Assembly: GCF_003946015.1 (NCBI RefSeq)
Contig: NZ_RHNU01000003.1
Span: 62,001-126,000, forward strand
Origin: Companilactobacillus insicii
GTDB taxonomy: Bacteria > Bacillota > Bacilli > Lactobacillales > Lactobacillaceae
Length of the DNA: 64,000 nucleotides
Direction of reading: 5' to 3'
Below, one piece after another: positions 55,892-64,000 of this stretch. Below the pieces are notes generated by a model. That model was not told where the DNA came from. It made no database searches and saw only the letters and a program-made list of their open reading frames with translations. Within the stretch, counting starts at the first letter, position 1, and each line of letters opens with the position of its first letter. The position numbers and the translations under genes are program-made.

Positions 55892-57404
55892 AATTTTTAT
55901 CTCGATTATCTTTTTCGGTTTCACTGGCACCATGCTCATAACCTTCATCGAATAAGGTTACAGTAAACGAAGTACCCTCATTTAACTTACTATCAACGTT
56001 GATTTCACCACCATGGTTTTCGATCAGTTGATGAACAATAGATAATCCTAATCCTGATTCACCATACTTGCGATTCTTACGTGATGGATCAGCTTTGTAG
56101 TATCTATCCCAAATATTCTTGACTTGATCTTCAGACATTCCTATACCAGTATCTTCAATTTTAAAAATCGAAGCATGACGGTCATCAGCCCGATAACCAG
56201 TGACAGTAATGTCACCGCCATCAGTAAATTGAATTGAATTCTGAATAATATTAAACATCACTTGTACGAATCTATCGTAATCAGCGTATGTTTCCAATTG
56301 GTCTTCAGGGGTTTCTAGGATCAACTTATCCTTAGATTCAGATGCCTTCTTTTTCAACTGTGAAACGATATCCTTCAACGGAGTATTCGCATCAAAGACA
56401 CGCTTTGCTAATGTAATTTGATTAGTACGAATCTTCTCGTAATCAAGATTTTCGTTAACCAAGCGAATCAAGCGATTTGTTTCGTTACGCATTAACTGAA
56501 TACTTTGGCCCTTAGATTCTTCTGGAATAGCATCGTAAGCCAGACCCTCTAATAAGCCATTAATCGTTGTTAGAGGCGTTCTCATCTCATGTGATGCATC
56601 AGCCATGAACTCCTTACGACGTTGCTCTTGCCGTTTGATTTCCTTATCTGAAGCCTCTAATGACTTAACCATGACATTGAAGTCATCGGCAAGGTCATCT
56701 AGTTCATCCCTATTCTTACTTTCAATATGAACAGAGAAATCATTATTTGCAACCTTTCGTGTTGCACCACGAAGTCGATTGATTCGGTTAACTTGATAAC
56801 GTGACAACAAGAAACTAAGTATGATAGCCGCTAAAAGTGAAATTAGCAACGCAAAATACAATCGTTTATTCAATTCCCCAATATTAGTCTGCAATTGCGA
56901 AACATCTGAGCCAGCCCAAACAGCAGCAATCAGCTTACCATTTTGGAACCAAGGAGTCAGAACATAAACATAGCTAAGATCTTCTTTCTTATTACTCAAG
57001 CGAGGATTTCCCTCTGAACTTTCTGGCTTTTGTATATTACGAATGGTCTTACCTTGTTTCAACTTGTTCCAATATGATTGTTTCAAATGTAACTTCACAT
57101 TAGTTGGTGGAGTTGGATAAACCTGATCATTTTGATAGTCAAAAATTGCAAATTGCACATTCTTATCTGATAAAACTTGCTCGACAGTTTTAATATTATC
57201 CCCTGTAATATTGTGTATCTGTCCTGTTTTTGAATCAGTTTTGAGAGCTATTTTCTCTAAATTACCAGCGTAGCTCTCAAGATCCTTATATGTTCGATTA
57301 TATTCTGAAGTCGTTGAAGTACTAGTTACCGAATACAGAATTATTCCTAAGGTTGTAAGGATAACGATTAAAAAACTAAGCATATTTTGATAAATTAATT
57401 TCAT
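55890..57404 (-). CDS. Sensor histidine kinase
   Basis: Protein of 504 residues: N-terminal membrane helix (IYQNMLSFLIVILTTLGIILYSV), an extracytoplasmic sensor part (about residues 30-175), a second helix, HAMP (RGATRKVANNDFSVHI), HisKA with ADASHEMRTPLTTI near residue 270, and HATPase motifs NSIQFTDGG, DTGIGMSEDQ and GLGLSIVHQ. Autophosphorylates and passes phosphate to the regulator encoded 3 bases upstream. No specific stimulus can be read. Confidence 0.9.
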   Translation of the reverse strand: MKLIYQNMLSFLIVILTTLGIILYSVTSTSTTSEYNRTYKDLESYAGNLEKIALKTDSKTGQIHNITGDNIKTVEQVLSDKNVQFAIFDYQNDQVYPTPPTNVKLHLKQSYWNKLKQGKTIRNIQKPESSEGNPRLSNKKEDLSYVYVLTPWFQNGKLIAAVWAGSDVSQLQTNIGELNKRLYFALLISLLAAIILSFLLSRYQVNRINRLRGATRKVANNDFSVHIESKNRDELDDLADDFNVMVKSLEASDKEIKRQEQRRKEFMADASHEMRTPLTTINGLLEGLAYDAIPEESKGQSIQLMRNETNRLIRLVNENLDYEKIRTNQITLAKRVFDANTPLKDIVSQLKKKASESKDKLILETPEDQLETYADYDRFVQVMFNIIQNSIQFTDGGDITVTGYRADDRHASIFKIEDTGIGMSEDQVKNIWDRYYKADPSRKNRKYGESGLGLSIVHQLIENHGGEINVDSKLNEGTSFTVTLFDEGYEHGASETEKDNRDKN

Positions 57405-57407
57405 TGA

Positions 57408-58157
57408 TTAATCAACCTTACGTCCAGAATCATCAAACTTGTAGCCCACTCCCCATACGGTCTCAATGACCTGTGGTCCTACTTTTTCTATCTTTTGACG
57501 TAACTTTTTAATATGTGCGTCAACTGTTCGTTCTTCACCAAAATAATCATAGTCCCATACTTGTTCCAACAACTGTTCACGTGAAAAAACTTGTTTAGGC
57601 TTACTTGCTAGAGTTTTCAACAAATCAAATTCCTTAGGAGTTAAGTCAGGAATCTCCTTGTCACCCAAAAAGGCCTCGCGGGTATTTGAATTCAATTTGA
57701 AATATCCTGTATTCACATCAAATCCATCATTTTCATCACTTGTTTCAGATTCAACATTTGTATTACTCTTAGAAGCTTCTTCGGCTACACTTTCATTACG
57801 ACGATGAATGGCCTTCATTCTGGCGATCAAAGTAATTGGACTAAATGGTTTTGTAACATAATCATCAGCTCCAAATTCCAGACCAAGTACCTGATCACTC
57901 TCAGTATCACGAGCGGTCAACATAATAATTGGAACAGTCTTTGAAACCTTTCGAATTTCCTTGGCTACTTCCATGCCATCCTTACCAGGAAGATTCAAAT
58001 CAAGAGTAATCATGTCCCACTCGTCAGGTGTTTTATTGAACATTTCTACGGCTTCATTACCGTCGTAGGCAAAATGTGCATCCCAACTTTCCTTTTGAAA
58101 AAACATACTCATCATTTCAGATACAGATTTATTATCTTCTATCATTAAAATTTTCAT
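57408..58157 (-). CDS. OmpR-family response regulator
   Basis: Protein of 249 residues. Receiver domain with acidic pocket IEDNK and phospho-acceptor Asp in DMITLDLNLPGKDG; LTARD and TKPFSP complete it. An acidic linker near 125-145 separates it from a winged-helix C-terminus (LTPKEFDLLKTLASKPKQVF; RTVDAHIKKLRQKI). Co-transcribed with the kinase. Confidence 0.9.
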   Translation of the reverse strand: MKILMIEDNKSVSEMMSMFFQKESWDAHFAYDGNEAVEMFNKTPDEWDMITLDLNLPGKDGMEVAKEIRKVSKTVPIIMLTARDTESDQVLGLEFGADDYVTKPFSPITLIARMKAIHRRNESVAEEASKSNTNVESETSDENDGFDVNTGYFKLNSNTREAFLGDKEIPDLTPKEFDLLKTLASKPKQVFSREQLLEQVWDYDYFGEERTVDAHIKKLRQKIEKVGPQVIETVWGVGYKFDDSGRKVD

Positions 58158-58259
58158 TTAACATTCACTCCATCTACTTTCGATTTAAGACTATAACAAT
58201 TTGTTAAAACTTGCTACTATATATATTAGTATAAAAATATAAATTAAGTTGGTGATTTT

Positions 58260-59039
58260 TTGAATAATGATTATAAAGGTACTGTCTTCTTCGACCTCGA
58301 CGGTACATTGATGAACGAACATTCCAAAATCGATCCTAATGTGGCTTCTGCCATTCACAAATTACGTGACAATGATTATTTACCCGCTATCAGTACTGGT
58401 CGGGCACCAAGTGAGTTATTCGATGTAATTGGTCCAACAGGAATTGATACCTATGTATCATTTAACGGCGCATATGTAGAATCAGCTGGACAAACTATTT
58501 ACAAGAAAACTATCTCACCTGAAACTGTGGCCAAGGTCATCAAAGAAGCCAAACAATACAATGATATTATCACAATGCATTCTATCGACAAAACGTACAC
58601 GACTAAGAGCACAGAATTCGTAAATGACTTCTATAAATCAGTTAAAATTCCTGTGCCTGAAGTCGATCCTAAGTTTTATGAAAAAGAAGAACTACCAATG
58701 ATTTTGGTCGTTACTCCTGATGGTCCTGAAAGATATTCCAAAGTATTTGGTAATGAACTAACATTTTACAAAACCGGTCCATACGCAATCGATACAATTT
58801 CCAAAGGTGTTTCAAAAATGAATGGTATCAAACACTTGTTAAGTGGATTAGGTCTAGAAGACAAACCTGTTTATGCATTCGGCGATGGTCCTAATGATTT
58901 ACCAATGATTAAAGAAATCAAACATAGCGTTGCTATGGGCAACGGTATTGATAGTGTCAAAGAAGCTGCTGAATTCGTTACTACAGCTAATACCGACAAT
59001 GGTATTGTTAATGGCTTGAAGCATTATAACTTAATATAA
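58260..59039 (+). CDS. HAD-superfamily Cof-type phosphatase
   Basis: Protein of 259 residues: GTVFFDLDGTLMNEHS (motif I), AISTGRAPSE and FGDGPNDLPMIKEI (motif IV). Start TTG at 58260 with GGTGAT at suitable spacing. Divergent from the two-component genes; ends at a terminator. Confidence 0.85.
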   Translation: MNNDYKGTVFFDLDGTLMNEHSKIDPNVASAIHKLRDNDYLPAISTGRAPSELFDVIGPTGIDTYVSFNGAYVESAGQTIYKKTISPETVAKVIKEAKQYNDIITMHSIDKTYTTKSTEFVNDFYKSVKIPVPEVDPKFYEKEELPMILVVTPDGPERYSKVFGNELTFYKTGPYAIDTISKGVSKMNGIKHLLSGLGLEDKPVYAFGDGPNDLPMIKEIKHSVAMGNGIDSVKEAAEFVTTANTDNGIVNGLKHYNLI

Positions 59040-59045
59040 TTGACG

Positions 59046-59075
59046 AAAAGCTGGGAATTATCCCAGCTTTTTTTA
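59046..59075. terminator. Bidirectional terminator between HAD and oxidoreductase genes
   Basis: Perfect arms AAAAGCTGGGA / TCCCAGCTTTT with a 4-base loop and T-run; overlaps the oxidoreductase stop. Confidence 0.9.
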
Positions 59076-60068
59076 TTTTATTACAACTACCTTACCCATC
59101 ATATGACCAGCTTCAACCATCTCTGTAGCCTCAGTTAAGGTTGCAACATCTAATCCATGAAACACCTTAGTAGTTGTTGACTTTATATCTCCATTATCCA
59201 ATTTATCGGCTAATTTATTCAAATAAGTCCCTTGTGTGGACATCGAATCTAAATTATAAAATGCTTTGGTAAACATCCATTCCCAGGCAAAATCAACAGA
59301 CTTTTGTTTTAAATCACCAATTTGAGAATTTCTTAAATTAGTAATTGTCGCAAAAATACCGAACGGCTTAATCAATTCAACAATTTCATTCCAATGTGGA
59401 TCATTATCACTTAATCCTAAAACGTAATCAACATATTTAATATCTAAATCATGAACTTGTTGGATTAAATCTTCATGATGATTTACGACTAAATCTGCAC
59501 CAAGACTCTTGACCCATTTTATTTTTTCATCCGAAGAAGCAGTGGCAATGACTTTTAATCCCGCCAAATGAGCTAATTGAATAGCAATCGACCCAACACC
59601 TCCGGCACCATTAATAATCAAAATTGTTTTATTACTGTTGTCTGATTCAGGATCAATATGTAATTTTTCATAAAGCAATTCACTTGCCGTAAGAGTAACT
59701 AGTGGCATAGATACACTATCTTCAATTGAAGTTTTAGTTGGCGCTAAAGATACGATTCTTTCATCAATCAATTCATATTCTTGATAACTTCCAGGACGTG
59801 TATGATCACCAGCAAAAAACACCCTATCGCCAACAGCAAACTTATTAGATTCTTCACCAGTAGCTACAACTTCACCATAACCATCAAATCCTAAAATCAA
59901 TGGTTCATTATCATTACCAGAAAAACCTTTTCTAGTAGCGATATCAACTGGATTAATTGATAACCCTTCGATCTTAACTAAAATATCAGTTCCAGTGGGA
60001 ATAGGAGTTTCTTTTTCAAATTCCTTCAAACTACTTAATTGATTATTCGTCATACCATATGCTTTCAT
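59073..60068 (-). CDS. NADP-dependent MDR-family oxidoreductase (zinc-free)
   Basis: Protein of 331 residues of the quinone oxidoreductase-like MDR group: GFDGYGEVVATGEE, GDRVFFAGDHTRPG and the Rossmann motif INGAGGVGSIAIQLA. No zinc-ligand GHE motif of classic alcohol dehydrogenases (GFDGYG instead), which supports a zinc-free quinone or enone reductase. Start at 60068 with GAGGTGATTCG; the longer frame lacks a site. Partner unknown. Confidence 0.85.
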   Translation of the reverse strand: MKAYGMTNNQLSSLKEFEKETPIPTGTDILVKIEGLSINPVDIATRKGFSGNDNEPLILGFDGYGEVVATGEESNKFAVGDRVFFAGDHTRPGSYQEYELIDERIVSLAPTKTSIEDSVSMPLVTLTASELLYEKLHIDPESDNSNKTILIINGAGGVGSIAIQLAHLAGLKVIATASSDEKIKWVKSLGADLVVNHHEDLIQQVHDLDIKYVDYVLGLSDNDPHWNEIVELIKPFGIFATITNLRNSQIGDLKQKSVDFAWEWMFTKAFYNLDSMSTQGTYLNKLADKLDNGDIKSTTTKVFHGLDVATLTEATEMVEAGHMMGKVVVIK

Positions 60069-60187
60069 CGAATCACCTCGTGACTTCAATTTTACAACAA
60101 AAAAGAGCATAGACCTAACATCTATCCCCTTAGTTGTAATGAGCCCCCAAGACTCATTCTTATTAACTGCAAAATTCGTTTATTTTT

Positions 60188-60883
60188 CTAAACTATTTCT
60201 ACAGTTGCACTAGTAATTCCATATGATGGAATCATGTTATTTGGCATTGCAACATCAATCTGATATGGATTGTCATATGCAAATGTACCCGTATCATTAA
60301 CTGTTCGATACCAAACATCACCTTGTGCTGTTGTAATTTTCAAGCGTGATCCACGTGGGATAACGCCTAGATTTGTAGCGACACCACTGTAACCCATATT
60401 TGATCCTAATACTGCTGGATCATAAAAACTAATCTTAAATGTACCAACATTTCTTGATACTGGTTGTTGAGCAGCCTGCGTTGTTGCCATTGTTGCGGCA
60501 TCTTGTGTCTGCGCTTGCTGTTGAGCTTGTGCTGAAGCTTGTTCTTGCTCAGCCTTTATTGCTTCGTTCTCTAATGTTACAGCATCTACTTCAGCTTTAA
60601 CTGGCTTAGCTACTGTAACTTCTCCCATTTCATAGTCTCTTTCGCTATTTTCAATTCCAGGAATGAATTCCTTACTTCCTGGTAATGAGACTTTTTTATT
60701 AAAATTATCTTTCTTGTTATTTGACAATTCTGACAAGTTAGACAAATTTACAAAGTCCCCCGCATTACTTATTTCTTGATTATTGTTTTGAGCGTCGGCA
60801 TGAACGGTGGCTGTATACCCCATAAATCCGACTAGCACTAATCCTACAAAAAACAATGCATCTAATTTCAATTGCTTTATCAA
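60188..60883 (-). CDS. Secreted 3D-domain cell-wall protein
   Basis: Protein of 231 residues: signal peptide (ALFFVGLVLVGFMGYTATVHA), a Gln/Ala-rich coiled stretch (EQASAQAQQQAQTQ), then a C-terminal 3D/double-psi beta-barrel domain (FKISFYDPAVLGSNMGYSG, RTVNDTGTFAYDNPYQIDVA with the Asp residues). Related to Rpf/LysM-type muralytic proteins. Start codon TTG at 60883 with GGGGGGAT. A perfect WalR-type box TGTAAT-N5-TGTAAT is in the promoter. Confidence 0.7.
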   Translation of the reverse strand: MIKQLKLDALFFVGLVLVGFMGYTATVHADAQNNNQEISNAGDFVNLSNLSELSNNKKDNFNKKVSLPGSKEFIPGIENSERDYEMGEVTVAKPVKAEVDAVTLENEAIKAEQEQASAQAQQQAQTQDAATMATTQAAQQPVSRNVGTFKISFYDPAVLGSNMGYSGVATNLGVIPRGSRLKITTAQGDVWYRTVNDTGTFAYDNPYQIDVAMPNNMIPSYGITSATVEIV

Positions 60884-61189
60884 CTAATCCCCCCGGTTTT
60901 CTTAATCACAAGAGAGAACTATACAAGATAAATATTGCATTTGTATTACGCTAAGAATAAAAATATTGTGTTTAAGACATCTTTTGTAATATTTTTGTAA
61001 TGTAGTTTATATTATCGACTATTATTTAGTATAATTTGACTTTTTTGCTAAAATTGTCATCATTGTGAATTTATCACAATGTTAATTTTTGCCCAAATGG
61101 AAAAAATATTGTCTTCTTCGAGAACAATTGTTTGTTGAAAAAATCGCAATATGATAATTTGGATATATAAGGAATTGGAGGAAGTAAAT
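60884..61189. promoter_or_regulatory. Divergent promoter region with WalR-like box
   Basis: About 306 bases without a gene. TGTAATATTTTTGTAAT (60985-61001) matches the WalR consensus TGTWAH-N5-TGTWAH exactly, on the plus strand, some 100 bases upstream of the 3D gene. The rest is AT-rich with no clear further sites; a second inverted repeat GTGAATTTATCAC (61065-61078) may be an operator. Confidence 0.45.
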
Positions 61190-61738
61190 ATGTCAAAAAA
61201 AATTGCTGTAATTGTAGGTAGCTTGCGTAAAGGTTCTTATTCACGTCAAGTAGCAAATAACTTAGTGGAAATGTTTCCAAGTGACTACGAACCAGAATTC
61301 GTAGAAATTGGCAACTTACCTCTATATAACGAAGATTTAGATACACCAGGCAACGTACCCGCTGCTTGGACAGAATTTAGAAATACTATGAAAGAAGTAA
61401 GTGGCGTCTTATTCGTGACACCTGAATACAATCGTTCAGTCCCTGGTGGCTTGAAGAATGCTATCGATGTTGGATCTCGTCCATATGGTGAGAGCATCTG
61501 GGATAATAAACCAGCTGCAATCGTCTCTGTATCATCTGGTGCAATTAGTGGATTTGGTGCAAACCACCATTTACGCCAATCACTTGTATTCCTAAATATG
61601 CCAACACTGCAACAACCAGAAGCATATCTTGGTAATATAACAAACATGCTCAACGAGAATGGCAAAGTTTCTGAGAAATCAGTTGGATTCTTACAAAGCA
61701 TTGTTGATGCTTATGTTGAATTACTAAATAGATATTAA
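61190..61738 (+). CDS. NADPH-dependent FMN reductase-like flavoprotein
   Basis: Protein of 182 residues with the flavodoxin-like fold: KIAVIVGSLRKGSYSRQ (FMN phosphate loop), FVTPEYNRSVPGGLKNAIDV and SVSSGAISGFGANHHLRQ. Typical of chromate/quinone/azo reductases. Start at 61190 with GGAGGAAGTAAAT. Terminator follows. Confidence 0.9.
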   Translation: MSKKIAVIVGSLRKGSYSRQVANNLVEMFPSDYEPEFVEIGNLPLYNEDLDTPGNVPAAWTEFRNTMKEVSGVLFVTPEYNRSVPGGLKNAIDVGSRPYGESIWDNKPAAIVSVSSGAISGFGANHHLRQSLVFLNMPTLQQPEAYLGNITNMLNENGKVSEKSVGFLQSIVDAYVELLNRY

Positions 61739-61751
61739 AAATTATGAACTC

Positions 61752-61802
61752 AAAAAAACTATAAGAATTCCATCAAATGCAGATGAAACTCTTATAGTTT
61801 TT
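61752..61802. terminator. Bidirectional terminator after the FMN reductase
   Basis: Arms AAAAACTATAAG / CTTATAGTTTTT plus inner GATGAA / TTCATC-like pairs; overlaps the GH3 stop codon. Confidence 0.85.
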
Positions 61803-64000
61803 ATTTTGTTTCAAAGTATTTATGTAAATCCATATCTTTATTGTAACTTTGTTCTTTCAAATCATATTTTTCGAAAAATCTATCAGATTTCATAATGACT
61901 TTCAGAATATTAATTGCAGATTTTTGCAGGTCGCCAATGTACAAATCATTATTAGATTTCCAATTGCCCTTTAACAATACTTTATTCTCATTAATTATTT
62001 GAGCAGATCCTTCATACAACATTTTTTTTAGCTTATCAGTTATTTCTCCAGAAACATTGATTCCAATATAATTATCACCATCTTCTGACGGCTCAAAATC
62101 ATTCCATAATTCCTCAGATGTTTCTTCGAATTTTGTAATATCAAATGATTTTCTAACAGCAATACTGCCATCGTGTGAAAATTCAGGTTTGAGATTGTCC
62201 ACCGCTGCAAATAATTTATCCTGAGATCCACCTGGCATAATCAAATCATTCCCAGCATGCATACTGTTCTTAGAATCAGCAAAGCTGAACCAATCGGTCA
62301 TCACTAATCCTTTAAAATTCCATTCATCCCTCAAAATACTAGTTAATGAATCGTAATTTTCTCCAGCAAATATTCCATTAACCTTGTTATATGAAGACAT
62401 AACTGCCATTGGTTGTGACATTTTAACGGTAATTTCAAAATTCTTTAAATAAATTTCACGTAATGCTTGTTCACCGACAATACTGTTCCCAGTATTTCTA
62501 GAAGTCTCTTGATTATTAGTCAAAAAATGTTTAATAACCACTCCAACACCAGTATGTAGCTGTACTCCTTTAGTTTCAGCAGCGGCAATCGTACCAGACA
62601 GGACTGGGTCTTCTGAAAAGTATTCAAAATTACGCCCACCAAGAGGATTACGATGAATATTCATTCCTGGTGCTAACCACATGGTAACCCCAAATTCTTT
62701 CATCTCAGTGCCAACCGCAAATCCGATCTTTTGTATCAAATCTTGATTCCAAGTTTGTGCCAATAAAGTTCCAATTGGCCAAGCAGTTGCATATTGATAT
62801 TTTGTCTCACCATTTTGCTCGTACACTTGAGATAATCTTAATCCCGCAGGTCCATCAGCATTTACCGTTGCTGGAATTCCTAATTTATCATTATCAATAG
62901 TTTGACCAGCAGCACCCGCTACTAGGTTAGATGAGTTACCGACCATACTTCCTTCAACATTTGGTTTAAGTGTACCTTCAACTAAGTTGATCAAATCAGA
63001 CTTACTCATATTTGCGACAAACTCTTGTAAGGTAATCTTATGATTATAAACATCCAATAAGTTGGGAGTTGAGACTTTACTTACCTCAGATACATTTTCT
63101 ACATAACCTTTTCCAGGTAATTCAGCACTCGAATCAGTAACATAGGTCGTAACTTCTGAACTATCTGTATATTCCACGGTTTTAGCAATATCAAAGTTTT
63201 CAGCTTTTAAAATAAAGAACGGCACTCCACCAACTTGTTCAAGGCTTACTTTATTTTCAGTTAATTCTGTTGGATCATTCTTTGGTACCAATTTATGCTG
63301 TAGATTTTCAACATTAACCAATTTATCTAATTTGAATTCTCCAATAACCTTTGTATTACGTGAACTATTACCAACTCTCAGCAAATATATTCCTGGCATC
63401 ATTACCCAGCTGGCGATTTCTTTATCAAATACGGCTAAATTCTTGGTGTTAAAGCTTAGCGTCAAGGTTTCAGTTTCAGATGGTTTCAAAGTACGTGTTT
63501 TAGCATAAGCTTGTAAACTTTGGAAGGGAGTTGGAACATTTGATTTAGGATTAGAAACATATAATTGAACTACTTCTTTACCACTAAAATGTTCTCCAAC
63601 ATTCTGAATATTAACTTTCACATTTATATTCTGTTCATTCGCTGAAACCTTATAATTATCGATCATAAATTTGGTATAACTTAATCCAAAACCAAATTCA
63701 TATCGAGGTTTAACATTAAAACTATCGAAATATCTATATCCAACGTAAATACCATCGTTATAACGGGGATTCTTTTCTCCAAAATACTTAGATGATGGAT
63801 AATCACTATAATCAAAAGCCCAAGTGTCTGTGAGTTTACCCGACGGTGTAACTGTTCCATCCAATATCTCAGCAATTGCATCTCCAGCATCCATTCCGGG
63901 TTGTGAAACCAACAAAATACTATCTAATAATGGACATTGCTCAATAAAACTTGTGTCAATGACTCCACCGACATTTAAAAGCAAAACACTTTTTTGATAA
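61801..64000 (-). CDS. GH3 beta-glucosidase with permuted domain order (partial, 5' end off window)
   Basis: More than 730 residues visible; frame is open to the window end, so the start is outside. Domain order is the reverse of usual: GH3 C-terminal domain first (SVLLLNVGGVIDTSF; GKLTDTWAFDYSDYPS; GVYRYF-like VGYRYFDSF), then a Fn3-like domain (GKEVVQLYVSNPKS; FNTKNLAVFD), then the catalytic TIM barrel (NADGPAGLRL; GPGMNIHRNPLGGRNFEYFSEDP; KHFLTNNQETSRN). The nucleophile Asp is in LVMTDWFSF, near 62290. Permuted GH3 enzymes are known from Ruminococcus and other gut bacteria. Hydrolyses terminal beta-glucosides. Confidence 0.85.
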   Translation of the reverse strand, partial: YQKSVLLLNVGGVIDTSFIEQCPLLDSILLVSQPGMDAGDAIAEILDGTVTPSGKLTDTWAFDYSDYPSSKYFGEKNPRYNDGIYVGYRYFDSFNVKPRYEFGFGLSYTKFMIDNYKVSANEQNINVKVNIQNVGEHFSGKEVVQLYVSNPKSNVPTPFQSLQAYAKTRTLKPSETETLTLSFNTKNLAVFDKEIASWVMMPGIYLLRVGNSSRNTKVIGEFKLDKLVNVENLQHKLVPKNDPTELTENKVSLEQVGGVPFFILKAENFDIAKTVEYTDSSEVTTYVTDSSAELPGKGYVENVSEVSKVSTPNLLDVYNHKITLQEFVANMSKSDLINLVEGTLKPNVEGSMVGNSSNLVAGAAGQTIDNDKLGIPATVNADGPAGLRLSQVYEQNGETKYQYATAWPIGTLLAQTWNQDLIQKIGFAVGTEMKEFGVTMWLAPGMNIHRNPLGGRNFEYFSEDPVLSGTIAAAETKGVQLHTGVGVVIKHFLTNNQETSRNTGNSIVGEQALREIYLKNFEITVKMSQPMAVMSSYNKVNGIFAGENYDSLTSILRDEWNFKGLVMTDWFSFADSKNSMHAGNDLIMPGGSQDKLFAAVDNLKPEFSHDGSIAVRKSFDITKFEETSEELWNDFEPSEDGDNYIGINVSGEITDKLKKMLYEGSAQIINENKVLLKGNWKSNNDLYIGDLQKSAINILKVIMKSDRFFEKYDLKEQSYNKDMDLHKYFETK

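Noticed and set aside
1-64000. CRISPR, tRNA, rRNA, insertion sequence or prophage
   Set aside because: No direct-repeat array, no cloverleaf tRNA sequence, no transposase, integrase or phage structural protein was seen in any frame.

Overview
This 64 kb window is a chromosomal stretch of a low-GC lactic acid bacterium. The evidence is the gene content (PTS sugar uptake, GH65 phosphorylase, ClpL, LtaS, riboflavin operon with FMN riboswitch, ECF transporter with TTG starts), the AT-rich codon use and Gram-positive ribosome binding sites. My inference from memory is a Lactobacillaceae member, possibly of the Companilactobacillus group. I see no rRNA, tRNA, CRISPR array, insertion sequence, integrase or prophage gene.

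Layout. (1) 1-542: the end of a TPR-type Rgg-like regulator. (2) 572-12601: a catabolic island around a divergent promoter. On the minus strand are a natural FdrA-YlbE (AllF-AllG) fusion, a DUF2877 (AllH) protein and an MFS carrier, followed by separate units for a dicarboxylate-type symporter and an FGGY gluconokinase. On the plus strand are a PucR regulator and an alpha/beta hydrolase, then a minus-strand M20 amidohydrolase with a 49-residue membrane peptide. (3) 12725-22772: pentapeptide protein, alpha-glucoside PTS divergent from a long GH65 phosphorylase, a MATE pump, a structured intergenic element, and a GPH symporter-esterase operon. A shared GTTTAAAC palindrome links the GH65 promoter with the GPH promoter. 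(4) 22773-26418: AraC/GyrI regulator, HAD phosphatase, acetyltransferase, MFS carrier.

(5) 26468-31678: a cobalamin-like module: PduO adenosyltransferase, CbrT-like S component, EcfAA' ATPase, EcfT and a secreted DUF4430 protein, with a glycerol facilitator in the middle. (6) 31737-35322: FMN riboswitch plus ribD-ribE-ribBA-ribH, with ribBA interrupted by an in-frame amber codon. (7) 35407-37964: TetR regulator divergent from two overlapping sirtuin-like genes, the second of which has lost catalytic residues. (8) 38027-46241: NCS2 purine permease, clpL with a small HTH gene, a lipase-like protein, and TetR plus a frameshifted mntH. (9) 46242-50576: rsgA preceded by a probable structured small RNA, L,D-transpeptidase, HAD phosphatase, pgi. 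(10) 50628-58157: VanZ-like protein, an intact ltaS and a nonsense-mutated ltaS copy, and a two-component system. (11) 58260-64000: HAD phosphatase, zinc-free alcohol dehydrogenase-like oxidoreductase, a secreted 3D-domain protein, FMN reductase, and a GH3 beta-glucosidase of permuted domain order that runs off the window.

Three genes (ribBA, mntH, ltaS copy 2) each carry one inactivating lesion in otherwise well-kept sequence; sequencing error or recent decay must be told apart. The most unusual systems are the fused oxamate-carbamoyltransferase-type locus, the cobalamin ECF/DUF4430 module, the sirtuin/pseudosirtuin pair, the rod-shaped RNA upstream of rsgA and the multi-hairpin intergenic element at about 19.9-20.1 kb.
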